Shown here in pieces: positions 15,206-23,675 of a DNA stretch of 64,000 bases. Position 1 is the first letter of the stretch, and each line of letters begins with the position of its first letter. Under the pieces are notes generated by a model. The model saw only the letters and a program-made list of their open reading frames with translations. It was not told the origin of the DNA and made no database searches. Location: contig JBBRNP010000004.1 of assembly GCA_038230255.1 (NCBI GenBank), positions 1-64,000 of the forward strand, given 5' to 3'. A program made the translations under genes and the position numbers. Source of the stretch: AV40 sp038230255 (GTDB lineage Bacteria > Verrucomicrobiota > Verrucomicrobiia > Chthoniobacterales > UBA10450).

Positions 15206-16213
15206 GTGAACGTGTTGCCCTGGTTTAGAACGAGTTTTCCGCTTTATCTCGCGCCGATGGCGGGTGTGTCGGACAAGGTTTTTCGACAGCTTTGCAAAGA
15301 ACACGGCGCGGACGTGCTCACCACCGAATTTGTTTCGGCGGAAGGAATTTTTCGTCGGAACGAGCGCACCCGTGAATATCTCGACTTCGATGAGATCGAA
15401 CGTCCAGTCGGCGTTCAACTTTTCGGCGCTAATGCGGATCACATGGCAGAAGCGGCCCGGCAGGTTGTCGATTGGGTGCAACCGGACTTCATCGATCTAA
15501 ACTTTGGCTGCCCGGTCAACAAAGTGGTTTCCAAAAATGGCGGCTCGGCGCTCCTGAAAGATTGTCCTACGCTCGAGAGTGTCGCGAGCGCGGTCGTGCG
15601 CGCGATAGCTCCCTTACCAACCACTGCAAAAATCCGAATCGGCTGGGACGCAGACTCGGTGAACGCAGTTCGGGTCGCGAACATTCTGGCAGAGGCCGGG
15701 ATCGCGGCGCTGACCGTGCACGGTCGGACGCGCGCCCAAGGTTATTCCGGCGCGGCTGATTGGAACGTGATCGGCGAAGTCGCAGCCGCAGTTTCGATTC
15801 CAGTGATCGGCAACGGCGATCTGGGAAGCGCAGCAGATGTTGCGAAGCGTCGTCGCGAAACTGGAATTGCCGGCGCGATGATCGGTCGCGCGGCGATGAG
15901 CGCGCCGTGGATTTTCCGGGAGACGAAAGCGTATCTCGCCACCGGTGAGATTGTCGATCCACCAACTTTGGGGGAGCGCTGGAAATTAATTTTGCGGCAC
16001 TGCGAACTGATGGTTTCCGAATGGGGCGCAGAGGAGGCGGCCATTCGATCGATGCGGGCGCGGCTGATGGCTTATTCGCGATCGATGCCGGAGGCGAAAC
16101 GGTTGCGGGAAAAGTTCTCGCAGGTCTCGACCCTGACCGACATCGAAGGGATCGCCGAAGAAAACATTTCCAATAGCGAAGGAGCGCAGTCGCCGATTCT
16201 GGCGACAGCGTGA
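15206..16213 (+). CDS. dusB: tRNA-dihydrouridine synthase
   Basis: 335 residues, FMN-dependent TIM barrel. YLAPMAGVSDKVFRQLCKEH opens the barrel; the catalytic cysteine lies in DLNFGCPVNKVVSKNGGSAL; substrate/FMN motifs TAKIRIGWD, LTVHGRTRAQGYSGAADW, IPVIGNGDL and AGAMIGRAAMSAPWIF are all present. Reduces specific uridines of the tRNA D-loop with NADPH. The DusB subgroup is suggested by the RTRAQGYSG and GRAAMSAPWIF motifs. Start GTG 15206. Followed after 7 bp by an iron-sulfur assembly gene, so probably in one transcript. Confidence 0.92.
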   Translation: MNVLPWFRTSFPLYLAPMAGVSDKVFRQLCKEHGADVLTTEFVSAEGIFRRNERTREYLDFDEIERPVGVQLFGANADHMAEAARQVVDWVQPDFIDLNFGCPVNKVVSKNGGSALLKDCPTLESVASAVVRAIAPLPTTAKIRIGWDADSVNAVRVANILAEAGIAALTVHGRTRAQGYSGAADWNVIGEVAAAVSIPVIGNGDLGSAADVAKRRRETGIAGAMIGRAAMSAPWIFRETKAYLATGEIVDPPTLGERWKLILRHCELMVSEWGAEEAAIRSMRARLMAYSRSMPEAKRLREKFSQVSTLTDIEGIAEENISNSEGAQSPILATA

Positions 16214-16220
16214 TTGTTTA

Positions 16221-16592
16221 ATGGCTACCGAAACACCAGCCGCTAATTATAAGATTGGCAATGAGCGCCTGATCCAGGTCACGGACCGGGCGGCAAATAA
16301 ACTGGCGTCGTTGCTCGAGCAAAAGGGAAACCCGAACGGCGCTTTGCGGCTCGCGGTGGTCGGCGGCGGTTGCTCCGGCTTGCAATACGCGATGGATTTG
16401 GTCGATGGACCAAAAGAGCGCGACATTCTCGTTCCGACCTCGAGTGTTCGCATCGTGGTCGATCCGAAAAGCGCGCTCTTCGTTAGCGGCTCAGTCCTCG
16501 ATTTTAGCGAGGACCTGCAAAAAGGCGGATTCAAAGTCACCAACCCCAACGCAGTCGCGCACTGTTCGTGCGGCGAAAGCTTCGCGGTGTGA
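16221..16592 (+). CDS. IscA/ErpA/HesB-type iron-sulfur carrier
   Basis: 123 residues of the A-type carrier family: IQVTDRAANKLASLLEQKG, first cysteine in RLAVVGGGCSGLQY, and the C-terminal pair in AHCSCGESF. These three cysteines hold the cluster or iron during transfer to apo-proteins. Length and motif spacing are normal. Placed immediately after dusB. Which subtype (IscA, SufA, ErpA) cannot be decided from the sequence alone; no other isc or suf gene is in the window. Confidence 0.88.
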   Translation: MATETPAANYKIGNERLIQVTDRAANKLASLLEQKGNPNGALRLAVVGGGCSGLQYAMDLVDGPKERDILVPTSSVRIVVDPKSALFVSGSVLDFSEDLQKGGFKVTNPNAVAHCSCGESFAV

Positions 16593-16626
16593 CTTCTCGT
16601 CCGCCTTTTTAGAGTTTACCGTTCGC

Positions 16627-16929
16627 TTACGGGGTCGCAGAAGGCGAAGCGGAAGGAGAAGCTGATTCCTCAGCTGCGGCCTTCTTCTTCGTGCTCTTCT
16701 TTGCCGCCGGAGACGGCGAGGCTGAAGCTTCGGCTGAAGTCGAAGTCGACGCCGAAGTTTTCTTCGTGGTCGAGGTCTTCTTGGCCGTTGTGGACGCGCC
16801 ATGGGTCGACGTTCCGTGGGTCGTCGTTGCGCCCGTGGACATTGTCGTCTCTTCCTTCTTCTGTGATTGGCAGCCTAGGAAGGCGGCGAGTGCCAGCGCG
16901 GTGATCAAAGACAAAACAGGTGTTTTCAT
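16627..16929 (-). CDS. Low-complexity lipoprotein, 100 aa
   Basis: Lipobox at LAAFLGCQSQ gives a lipid-anchored protein. The rest is almost entirely Ser, Thr, Ala, Lys and Pro (TTHGTSTHGASTTAKKTSTT, SASPSPAAKKSTKKK), a disordered, positively charged tail that could lie against the outer membrane or peptidoglycan. ATG 16929 chosen because it begins the signal peptide MKTPVLSLITALALAAF. No catalytic domain. Convergent with the upstream iron-sulfur gene, with 34 bp between stops. Confidence 0.65.
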   Translation of the reverse strand: MKTPVLSLITALALAAFLGCQSQKKEETTMSTGATTTHGTSTHGASTTAKKTSTTKKTSASTSTSAEASASPSPAAKKSTKKKAAAEESASPSASPSATP

Positions 16930-17045
16930 AGGATTGGTTAAGCTTAACAAAGGTCGAGAATGTCGATCCCGGCCCGATAGAGCAAGCATTAAAATATGTA
17001 GGGTTTCGCCTTTCAAATCTGTCATTTTCCCTGTGTAATTCGCCT

Positions 17046-17639
17046 ATGAGCACTCGCATTTTTCTCGCAGGTATTCTTGGGGGCATCGTCATGTTTGTCT
17101 GGAACTTTGTCGCGCACGATCTACTGCCGCTTGGCGAAATGGGAGTCCGCGTCCTCCCGAATGAAGACGCAGTTACCAGTGCGCTCCAAACGAATCTCGC
17201 TGACAACAGCGGGTTCTATATTTTTCCGAGCGGAGGTCTCACCCCCGGCGCGAGCGGGGAACAAAAACAGGCTGCGATGAAAAAGGCCGAAGAACAAATG
17301 GCCGCGGGCGCCGCCGGCGTCCTAATTTATCGCCCGAAGCGTATTTTTAACTTTCCCAAACGTCTGGTCATCCAGTTCGCAACCGACGTGGCCGAAGCGC
17401 TCATCGCGGTGTTCCTACTCGCACAAACGGGGATCCGTGGTTTTGGCGGGAAGGTTGGCTTCGTTTTAACGGCCGGAATCCTCGCCGCGATCACGACCAA
17501 CGTTCCTTACGCCAACTGGTACGGTTTCCCCAAAGACTTCACGCTCGGGCAAATGATTACTCAGCTCGTCGGCTTCTTGCTGGTCGGCATCGTCGCGGCG
17601 TTGATCCTGGGAAAACGCAGCGCTCAACCCGCGCCCTGA
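17046..17639 (+). CDS. Hypothetical membrane protein, 197 aa
   Basis: N-terminal helix (FLAGILGGIVMFVWNFVAHD), a periplasmic stretch of about 70 residues (SGFYIFPSGGLTPGASGEQK with a KKAEEQMAAGAAG helix), then three helices around residues 110-130, 138-160 and 168-190. The overall layout, with HDLLPLGEMGVRVLP after the first helix, recurs in uncharacterised proteins of soil bacteria, but I cannot name a family. Stands alone with its own start 6 bp after a likely promoter region shared with the divergent lipoprotein gene. Confidence 0.7.
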   Translation: MSTRIFLAGILGGIVMFVWNFVAHDLLPLGEMGVRVLPNEDAVTSALQTNLADNSGFYIFPSGGLTPGASGEQKQAAMKKAEEQMAAGAAGVLIYRPKRIFNFPKRLVIQFATDVAEALIAVFLLAQTGIRGFGGKVGFVLTAGILAAITTNVPYANWYGFPKDFTLGQMITQLVGFLLVGIVAALILGKRSAQPAP

Positions 17640-17731
17640 TTACTCCGGGTTTCCGCCCGCGTAGAACATTTGTTTCATGCCCGGCCGTTCTTCGATCAAG
17701 TCGGCCGCCGGCACGGTGTGAAACGAAACCA

Positions 17732-18547
17732 ATGAGCGACGCTTTCACGAAATTCGAACACGAGGGCTGGGAACGAGTCGCCAACAAATATGATTCGGTC
17801 TGGTCGAGCTCGACCCGACAATTCATCCCGCCGTTGCTCGACGCCGCGGAAGTTTCCGGGAAGATGTCGATCCTCGATGTGGGTTGCGGTCCCGGTTACG
17901 TTTCGGCCGCTGCCGCCGAGCGCGGCGCAAATCCGATCGGTCTCGATTTCTCAGCCGAAATGATCGCGATTGCGCAGGAAATGTTTCCGCGGATCGAGTT
18001 TCGCCAGGGCGACGCGCTAAATCTTCCGTTTGCGAACGCCAGCTTCGATCGCGTGGTCGCGAACTTTGCGCTTCTTCACCTTGCTGATCCTCCGCGCGCT
18101 TGCGCCGAAGCGGCCCGCGTCCTCAAACCTGGCGGCAAATTTGGTTTCAGCACCTGGGCGAAGATTTCGGAAAATCCATTCGTGAAACTGGTAGACGACG
18201 CGATTCAGGCGCACGGCAACCTGGACGTCGACCTTCCGCCAGGTCCGCCATTTTATCTCTTTGAGAACGAGAACGAATTTCGTAACGCGCTCGAGTGCGC
18301 CGGATTCGATGGCAGATCGATGACTTTCAAAGTGCATAAGATCGAATGGCGCGTTCCGACCGCGCAGTTCATTTTCGACGCCGAACGAAACGCTGGCGTT
18401 CGCACCGCCGGACTTCTCGCGCGGCAAACGCCGGAAGCACTCCATAAAATTCAGTCAGCGATCGAAAAATCGGTGCAGCCTTATGCGAAAGACGACGGCT
18501 TCGCGATCCCCAAAGCGGCCTACATTGTCGCGGCGTCGAAAAATTAG
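17732..18547 (+). CDS. Class I SAM-dependent methyltransferase
   Basis: 271 residues. Motif I ILDVGCGPGYVSAAAAERGA (residues 47-66) binds S-adenosylmethionine; GLDFSAEMIAIAQEMFP is motif II, QGDALNLPFANASFDRVVAN motif III/IV, and LKPGGKFGFSTWAK motif V-VI. This is the UbiE/Methyltransf_11 type that acts on small molecules. The substrate is not deducible. Followed three bases later by a metallo-beta-lactamase-fold gene, suggesting a two-gene operon. Confidence 0.85.
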   Translation: MSDAFTKFEHEGWERVANKYDSVWSSSTRQFIPPLLDAAEVSGKMSILDVGCGPGYVSAAAAERGANPIGLDFSAEMIAIAQEMFPRIEFRQGDALNLPFANASFDRVVANFALLHLADPPRACAEAARVLKPGGKFGFSTWAKISENPFVKLVDDAIQAHGNLDVDLPPGPPFYLFENENEFRNALECAGFDGRSMTFKVHKIEWRVPTAQFIFDAERNAGVRTAGLLARQTPEALHKIQSAIEKSVQPYAKDDGFAIPKAAYIVAASKN

Positions 18548-18550
18548 GAC

Positions 18551-19462
18551 GTGAAGATTCACATATTAGATACGCGACAACTGGGGCACGCGGGAATTGT
18601 GGCAGCCACCGCGCTCGAGACCAATGATGGTATCGCGCTGTTCGATACCGGGCCGGAATCAACTTTCGACAATGTGATTGTCGATCTTGCCAAAGCCGGC
18701 TTTGCGGCGGAAGACGTGCGCCACGTTTTCCTAAGTCACATTCATTTCGATCACGCCGGCGCCGCGTGGCGATTCGCAGAACTGGGTGCAAAAATCTATG
18801 TCCATCCGCGCGGCGCGCCGCACTTGATCGATCCCGCGAAATTGGTGGAGTCGGCCACGCGCATTTTCGGCGATGACATGCAACGACTCTGGGGCCGAAT
18901 TGCGCCGGTGCCGGCCGAACGCGTCAAAGTTCTGGAAGACAATGAAGTCGTGCCGGTGTCTCCGTTCAAAATTCGCGCGATCGCCACGCCGGGTCACGCC
19001 AGCCACCATCATGTTTATCATTGGGAGGAGAATGTTTTCGGCGGCGACATCGCGGGCGTTCGCATCGGCAACGGCCCACCGATTCCGCCATTCGTTCCGC
19101 CGGAGTTGCACGTTGAATCCTGGCGCGAATCGATTGCAAAAATCCGGGCGTTAAACGCAGCGAATCTTTATCTCCCTCACTTCGGGAAAATCGCCGGCCC
19201 GATTTCGGAACATCTCGATTTGGTGGACGAACACGTCGCGCGCTGGTCGGAGTGGTTCCGCGAACGAATTCGAGCGGGGGACGACGAATCGAAGCTTAAA
19301 TCGACATTCACCGAGCTCGAGCACACGGATTTACGAAAAGGCGGCGCGAGTCAGAGCGACATCGAAGGCTACGAAGCCGCCGATCCGAGTTACATGGCGG
19401 TGGGCGCGGCCGTTCGTTACTGGAAAAAATATCACCCGACCACTCTAACAAGTAAGAAGTAA
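18551..19462 (+). CDS. Metallo-beta-lactamase-fold hydrolase
   Basis: 303 residues. Zinc ligands are visible: LSHIHFDHAG (HxHxDH), the later His in ATPGHASHHHVY, Asp in FGGDIAGVR and His in YLPHFGK. The substrate region is unlike glyoxalase II and RNase Z; candidates are a lactonase-type or other MBL hydrolase. Starts with GTG three bases after the methyltransferase stop, so likely co-transcribed. The C-terminal ~80 residues contain an Arg/Glu-rich helix and a YEAADPSYMAVGAAVRYW segment common in uncharacterised members. Confidence 0.82.
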   Translation: MKIHILDTRQLGHAGIVAATALETNDGIALFDTGPESTFDNVIVDLAKAGFAAEDVRHVFLSHIHFDHAGAAWRFAELGAKIYVHPRGAPHLIDPAKLVESATRIFGDDMQRLWGRIAPVPAERVKVLEDNEVVPVSPFKIRAIATPGHASHHHVYHWEENVFGGDIAGVRIGNGPPIPPFVPPELHVESWRESIAKIRALNAANLYLPHFGKIAGPISEHLDLVDEHVARWSEWFRERIRAGDDESKLKSTFTELEHTDLRKGGASQSDIEGYEAADPSYMAVGAAVRYWKKYHPTTLTSKK

Positions 19463-19554
19463 GAAGGCAGAATTAAGAGGTTGAAGAGCGACGACAATAA
19501 TTTGCGACAAGGAGACGCGTTCTTAATTCTTACTTTTTAATTTCTACTTCCCGT
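19463..19554. repeat. Convergent-gene spacer with inverted AAGAAGTAAGAA units
   Basis: Plus-strand AAGTAAGAAGTAAGAAGGCAG is followed by TTCTTAATTCTTACTTTTTA, its approximate inverse complement, between two converging genes. Looks like a bidirectional terminator built from degenerate seven-base units. A similar arrangement occurs at 20849-20938. Confidence 0.45.
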
Positions 19555-20082
19555 CTAGCCGCCTTTTTTCGCTTTCTCGGCCTGAATCTCGGCGAGGACT
19601 TCCTGTTGCATCCGTTGAATCTTCTGAATCATCGGCTGCATGACCTGCTGCATTTCGGCCATCGTGTTTTGCATTACGATTGGCATTTTGTTCAAGAGCG
19701 TCTGGCCTCCTGGCGTCTGGTACATCGCGATCAAGTTATCGATCTCGGGCTGAGTGAACGATTTTTGATAAACGCGGATGTACATCGGCTCCAATTTTTG
19801 CCAATCAAGCATCTCTTTGAAGATCGACATCATTTGGGCTTGCCGTTTTTCAATGTCTTTTCTCACTTGGGGCGTGACCGGCTGACCCTGGATCGCCTGT
19901 TGCATGGTTTGCTTCATGAACCCGTCCATTTGCGCCATCGTGGTATCGAGTATTTTATGGATCTGGCTGACCTCCAGAAGTTGTTTGACTGCAGCTTCAC
20001 TGGGCGATGGGTCGGCCGCGAAAGCGCCCGGGAGCGCGATCGAAAAGGCCAGGGCGAGAACAATTTCGATTCGTTTAATCAT
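19555..20082 (-). CDS. DUF2059-type secreted protein, 175 aa
   Basis: Signal peptide (IEIVLALAFSIALPGAFA), then an all-helical domain of the DUF2059 type: AVKQLLEVSQIHKILDTTMA, FMKQTMQQAIQ, a YIRVYQKSFTQPEIDNLIAM core and the conserved YQTPGGQTLLNKMP. The C-terminal ~40 residues are Gln/Met-rich (MQNTMAEMQQVMQPMIQKIQ). Members are periplasmic and of unknown function. Monocistronic; convergent with the hydrolase gene on its right-hand partner's strand. Confidence 0.8.
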   Translation of the reverse strand: MIKRIEIVLALAFSIALPGAFAADPSPSEAAVKQLLEVSQIHKILDTTMAQMDGFMKQTMQQAIQGQPVTPQVRKDIEKRQAQMMSIFKEMLDWQKLEPMYIRVYQKSFTQPEIDNLIAMYQTPGGQTLLNKMPIVMQNTMAEMQQVMQPMIQKIQRMQQEVLAEIQAEKAKKGG

Positions 20083-20182
20083 GCTCCCAGCCTAGCAAAT
20101 TGCCGCGCTGGAGAAAAGAGCAAAGCAGGGCTCGCTTCGCACGCGTTTTGCTAATTCCAGTGGGACAAACCCTCAGTCGGCA

Positions 20183-20662
20183 GTGCTCGATCAGGAAACA
20201 TTTCAATATTTATTGCCGCTCGCTTATCAATGGGCAAAAGCGCAGGAAGAATTCGTTCTCGCGCGCGGCAATCCATTAGGACCAGGGCATGCGCGCGACG
20301 CGCAACTCGCCGGGGTGCAGGATTGCGCCCGGGTCCGAGTTTTAGTGGTCGATCGGATTGCGCTCCCGGAGAATCCGGAATTGGCGGAGGCGTCGAAGCG
20401 CATCGGCATCATTACCGAAGACACACGCTGTGTCGGTTTCGGTCACGCACTCATCATTCGCGTCGATGCCTGGAACGACCGCGAGCTGATTTTGCATAAT
20501 CTGGTCCATATCGCGCAATGCGAACGTTGCGACGGCCTTGAACAATGGGTCCTCCAATACCTTGGCGACCGCACCAGTTGTCCAAATTTCACCGTCGGGG
20601 CGATCGAAGAAGAAGCGCGTCGCGTCGCCCACGAAATCTGCTGCGATCACGCCGCGGTTTGA
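20183..20662 (+). CDS. Metallopeptidase-like protein lacking the catalytic Glu
   Basis: 159 residues, soluble. The central HNLVHIAQCERCDGLEQWVL aligns in spirit with the HELxHxxQ zinc motif of small gluzincin peptidases, followed at the right distance by IEEEARRVAHEIC, where the third ligand Glu normally sits. The catalytic glutamate is Asn here, so the protein would be inactive as a protease or uses the site only to bind zinc. Six cysteines are present (e.g. QCERC, EICCDH). Start ATG 20183. This interpretation is tentative; no family is certain. Confidence 0.6.
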   Translation: MLDQETFQYLLPLAYQWAKAQEEFVLARGNPLGPGHARDAQLAGVQDCARVRVLVVDRIALPENPELAEASKRIGIITEDTRCVGFGHALIIRVDAWNDRELILHNLVHIAQCERCDGLEQWVLQYLGDRTSCPNFTVGAIEEEARRVAHEICCDHAAV

Positions 20663-20731
20663 TCGTTTCTAATTCGCGTTTGAAATACGACGCATGCGTT
20701 GCCCGTCCATCCTTGAAAGGAAATTAGGGTT

Positions 20732-20848
20732 ATGCATTTATCGATTAAGAAACAAACAGAAGGCGCGACAGGTTGGATCCTACTTTGGCTGCTCGGAATA
20801 CCGCTTCCGATTTTGCTTCTGATCTTTCTGGTGCGCGGCTGCACCTAA
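20732..20848 (+). CDS. 38-residue membrane peptide, copy A
   Basis: MHLSIKKQTEGATGWILLWL and then LGIPLPILLLIFLVRGCT: a short basic N-terminus, one long hydrophobic helix broken by PLP, and a C-terminal RGCT. Nearly identical in its last 24 residues to the peptide at 30053-30169, and the DNA between them is conserved as well. AAAGGAAAT lies about 14 bases upstream and may serve as ribosome-binding site. Two conserved copies argue that this is a real protein despite its size. Likely inner-membrane; function unknown. Confidence 0.7.
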   Translation: MHLSIKKQTEGATGWILLWLLGIPLPILLLIFLVRGCT

Positions 20849-20938
20849 GAGAAAGTAAAAAGTAAGAAGGATGAGTTAAGAAATTCGCAACCGTTTTCGG
20901 GGTTTTTGAATTCCTAATTCTTACTTCTTAATTCCGGC
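20849..20938. terminator. Imperfect inverted repeat between converging genes
   Basis: AAAGTAAGAAGGATGAGTTAAG on the left and AATTCCTAATTCTTACTTC on the right are partly complementary and separate the 38-residue peptide gene from rpoZ. Probable bidirectional termination, but the stem is imperfect and there is no clean U-run. Confidence 0.35.
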
Positions 20939-21223
20939 TCAGGCGGCTTTCTTCTTCGTCTTCTTCTCGACGATAACGCCGGGAAATGGCACTACTTCCG
21001 CCGGTGCGGCGTTTTTCCCGTTTTGCCCAAGCGTAGACTCGTAAGAGAGCTTTCCGTTGGCAATCTCGGTTAATGCGACGTCGGCGTGACCCATCCCGGG
21101 CGCAAATTCAACCAGTGGCCGGTGGCCGAGACAAAGCTGCCGCACGCGTCGCGACACCATGTTCACCAGGATTTGTTGATTAGTAATTACTTCGGACGCA
21201 GCTTTGACGAGTTCGGATTTCAT
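20939..21223 (-). CDS. rpoZ: RNA polymerase omega subunit
   Basis: 94 residues. The omega fold is recognisable in SELVKAASEVITNQQILVNM, VSRRVRQLCLGHRPLVEF (the conserved RARQL region) and VALTEIANGKLSYE. Omega assists assembly of the beta-prime subunit. The C-terminal tail VIVEKKTKKKAA is basic. The size and the NMVSRRVRQL variant suit Verrucomicrobia-type omega. It is transcribed away from the small membrane protein at 21430, with about 200 bp of shared upstream DNA. Confidence 0.8.
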   Translation of the reverse strand: MKSELVKAASEVITNQQILVNMVSRRVRQLCLGHRPLVEFAPGMGHADVALTEIANGKLSYESTLGQNGKNAAPAEVVPFPGVIVEKKTKKKAA

Positions 21224-21429
21224 AATTGGAAGTGGCGAGAATCACGCGGACGAAGGACCAATTCCCGAACCGATGTGGAATCTGTTCACGTGCCGGGAAA
21301 TCGCCACCGAGAAACTTGCTCCCATTATCGCTCATAATTGCCATAAAACAACAGGAATCCGGCTCCAAGTAGGGCCGCTCGCTTCTGACTTCCTAATTCG
21401 TCCTTCTTAATTCTTAATTCCGCTGGGCC

Positions 21430-21657
21430 ATGATCTCCGGAACCGACATTACCGTCTGGACCATCTCTGCTCTTCTCGCCGCCGGTATTGGCTTGAGCAA
21501 GTACTCTAAATATAAGACGCGCGACAAGCTGGTGCGCGATCTCGCGGCCATGGACCCCGAGCGCCGCGAAAAACTTCTGAGCCGTTTGCAACCCGACCTG
21601 CAAATGGAGATCCGTCAGGAGCTGATGAAACGTTTTCGTTTGAAAACCGATATCTGA
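21430..21657 (+). CDS. Small membrane-anchored protein, 75 aa
   Basis: One N-terminal transmembrane helix (TVWTISALLAAGIGLSKY) and a charged helical cytoplasmic tail (LAAMDPERREKLLSRLQPDL, EIRQELMKRF). No family recognised. Followed three bases later by a thioesterase gene, so co-transcribed with it. Confidence 0.6.
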   Translation: MISGTDITVWTISALLAAGIGLSKYSKYKTRDKLVRDLAAMDPERREKLLSRLQPDLQMEIRQELMKRFRLKTDI

Positions 21658-21660
21658 CCT

Positions 21661-22062
21661 GTGCCCAACGCGATTTTTGAAATGACGGTGCCGGTTTTAC
21701 CGGCCGACATCGACGAGCGGAACCACGTGAACAACGCTGTTTACCTCCGCTGGATCCAGGACGTCGCGACTGCGCATTGGAAATCACTCACCACCGCCGA
21801 AGCACAAGCCGCAATGGGTTGGGTGGTCTTGCGCCACGAAATCGATTACAGATCGCCCGCTTCTCTCGGGGACGAGATTCTCCTGCGCACGTGGGTCGGT
21901 CAGGCGAGCCGGCTCAAATTCGAACGCTTCACCGAAATCCTCCGCAAGATCGACAAACAACTTCTCGCTCAAGCGCGCACGCTCTGGGTGCCGGTTGATG
22001 TTCGCACTGGAAAACCGATGCGCGTCTCCGCCGAACTTCGCGGGCAGTTTTCTATTTCCTAA
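21661..22062 (+). CDS. Hotdog-fold acyl-CoA thioesterase
   Basis: 133 residues of the 4HBT family: ADIDERNHVNNAVYLRWIQD contains the Asp and NHVNN of the active site region, and VVLRHEIDYRSPASLGDEI forms the following strand. These enzymes hydrolyse acyl-CoA thioesters, often with broad specificity (YbgC/FadM-like). GTG start. Directly after the small membrane protein gene; stops 13 bp short of the converging aldo/keto reductase gene. Confidence 0.85.
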   Translation: MPNAIFEMTVPVLPADIDERNHVNNAVYLRWIQDVATAHWKSLTTAEAQAAMGWVVLRHEIDYRSPASLGDEILLRTWVGQASRLKFERFTEILRKIDKQLLAQARTLWVPVDVRTGKPMRVSAELRGQFSIS

Positions 22063-22075
22063 TTCCTACTTTTCG

Positions 22076-23026
22076 CTATGCGACCAGGCTTTTCCATTCT
22101 TCCGGCGTCAACTTCAGTTTCGCGGCCGCGACGTTGTCCTCAAGATGCTTGATGTTCGACGTGCCGGGAATCGGCAGCATTACCGGCGAGCGCCGCAACA
22201 GCCACGCTAGTGCAACTTGGTAGACGCTCGCGTTGTGTGCCTTCGCGACCGCATCCAATGCCGCTGACTTCACGCCGCGGCCGCCGCCGACTGGAAACCA
22301 AGGCAGGAAAGCCAGATTTTCTTTCTCGCAATAATCAATCACTTTCTCCCATTTCCGGTCCTCGACGTTGTAACGGTTTTGCACGCTGACAACCGGTAAC
22401 GTTTTACGCGCGCGCTCAATTTCCGCCACGGACACTTCCGATAAACCAAAGTGCCGGATCTTTCCGGCGCTTTGCATTTCCTTGATGGCGCCAAGCGATT
22501 CTTCCATCGGCACTTTTGGATCGATCCGATGCAACTGATACAAGTCGATCCGGTCCAGTTGCAGACGCTTCAAACTTTTATCGACGCAACCTTTGAGATA
22601 ATCAGGATGACCGTTGGGCACCCACTGACCCGGTCCCGGCCGCGTGTTACCGCCTTTGGTCGCAATGACGAGCCCTTTCGGATAAGGATGCAACGCTTCG
22701 GCGATGAGCAATTCGTCCGTTTCCGGTCCGTAGGCGTCGGCGGTGTCGATCAAGTTCACGCCCAGGTCGACCGTGCGCTTCAAAACCTGGATCGCATTCG
22801 CGCGATCGGGTGGCCAACCCCAGACGCCTTCGCCGGTAAGACGCATTGCACCGAATCCGAGCCGGTTTACTTCCAGATCCCCGCCGATTTTAAAAGTGGC
22901 GTTGGTCGCTGATCCCGGCGCGATTACTGCCAGTCCGGCTCGGACCGATCCTAGAATTTTTCCGCCCGCCAAAATTGTGGCTCCGGTTGCCACACTGAGC
23001 CCAACAAATCTTCGCCGTGTAATCAT
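22076..23026 (-). CDS. Tat-exported aldo/keto reductase
   Basis: 316 residues. Begins with a twin-arginine signal (TRRRFVGLSVATGATILAGG), then a TIM barrel: VNRLGFGAMRLTG, catalytic Asp and Tyr in NLIDTADAYGPETDELL, Lys in VIATKGG, and His in IDLYQLHRID. The C-terminal NADPH-binding residues are in LPIPGTSNIKHLEDN. Aldo/keto reductases reduce carbonyls with NADPH; a Tat signal implies that this one folds in the cytoplasm and works outside it, where supply of NADPH is unusual, so the signal may instead be an anchor. Substrate unknown. Confidence 0.87.
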   Translation of the reverse strand: MITRRRFVGLSVATGATILAGGKILGSVRAGLAVIAPGSATNATFKIGGDLEVNRLGFGAMRLTGEGVWGWPPDRANAIQVLKRTVDLGVNLIDTADAYGPETDELLIAEALHPYPKGLVIATKGGNTRPGPGQWVPNGHPDYLKGCVDKSLKRLQLDRIDLYQLHRIDPKVPMEESLGAIKEMQSAGKIRHFGLSEVSVAEIERARKTLPVVSVQNRYNVEDRKWEKVIDYCEKENLAFLPWFPVGGGRGVKSAALDAVAKAHNASVYQVALAWLLRRSPVMLPIPGTSNIKHLEDNVAAAKLKLTPEEWKSLVA

Positions 23027-23113
23027 ATGGTTATATTAATTCCGCAATTCGTTAGATGCCAGTCCAACGCCAGTCCGGCTCTGACCTCGCACCTCGGACT
23101 TCGCATTCGAAAT

Positions 23114-23569
23114 TTAGTTTCGATTCGCTCTCGTCGTCGGCATATAAAAAGTCGATGGCCGCAAAAGCAGCCGGTCGCCTTCCCACGTGGCGGTAAAAAT
23201 ATAAACTTTGCCCGATTTTATCGTCACGCTGATCGACGTCGGCCGGCGTGACTGAGTGTTCGGCAGCGCTAGCGCGGTTACCGTGTGTCGTCCGGCTACG
23301 AGCACGCCGCCGTAATGTTGGTTCCGTGGAATGTCCGCCGCCCGTTTCCCGTCGATCGACAACCGAATGAAAAGATCGCTTCCGAAATTCGGCGCGCGTT
23401 GCACGATCAATCGGCCGGTCGGGTGTCCGTGAGTAGCCGTTCCGCCGTGGATCGGAGTCGCCGGAGCGACATTTGCGCGACTTCGCGCGTAAATCTCAGT
23501 GCTCGACGCGAATATTACGCAGAGCAAAGCCAGAACGAACTGGTTCTTGCCGAAGAGCCTTCGCTTCAT
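23114..23569 (-). CDS. Secreted PEGA-like hypothetical protein, 151 aa
   Basis: Signal peptide (FVLALLCVIFASSTEIYARS), a His/Thr/Gly linker (IHGGTATHGHPTG), then a small beta domain with LFIRLSIDGKRAADIPRNQH, GGVLVAGRHTVTALALPN and KVYIFTATWEGDRLLL. The layout (short beta sandwich with DG, G-R-H-T) resembles PEGA-type surface-layer domains. No catalytic features. Located outside the cell or in the periplasm by inference. Confidence 0.6.
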   Translation of the reverse strand: MKRRLFGKNQFVLALLCVIFASSTEIYARSRANVAPATPIHGGTATHGHPTGRLIVQRAPNFGSDLFIRLSIDGKRAADIPRNQHYGGVLVAGRHTVTALALPNTQSRRPTSISVTIKSGKVYIFTATWEGDRLLLRPSTFYMPTTRANRN

Positions 23570-23675
23570 CCCACGAAGTTAGTCCGCCTTATAATTTTTG
23601 TGAAGTCTAACACCACGCGAGCTTGTCACGTGGCACTCGCCATTTCCGGCATATCCTTTGCTGTCGAATTGGCGT

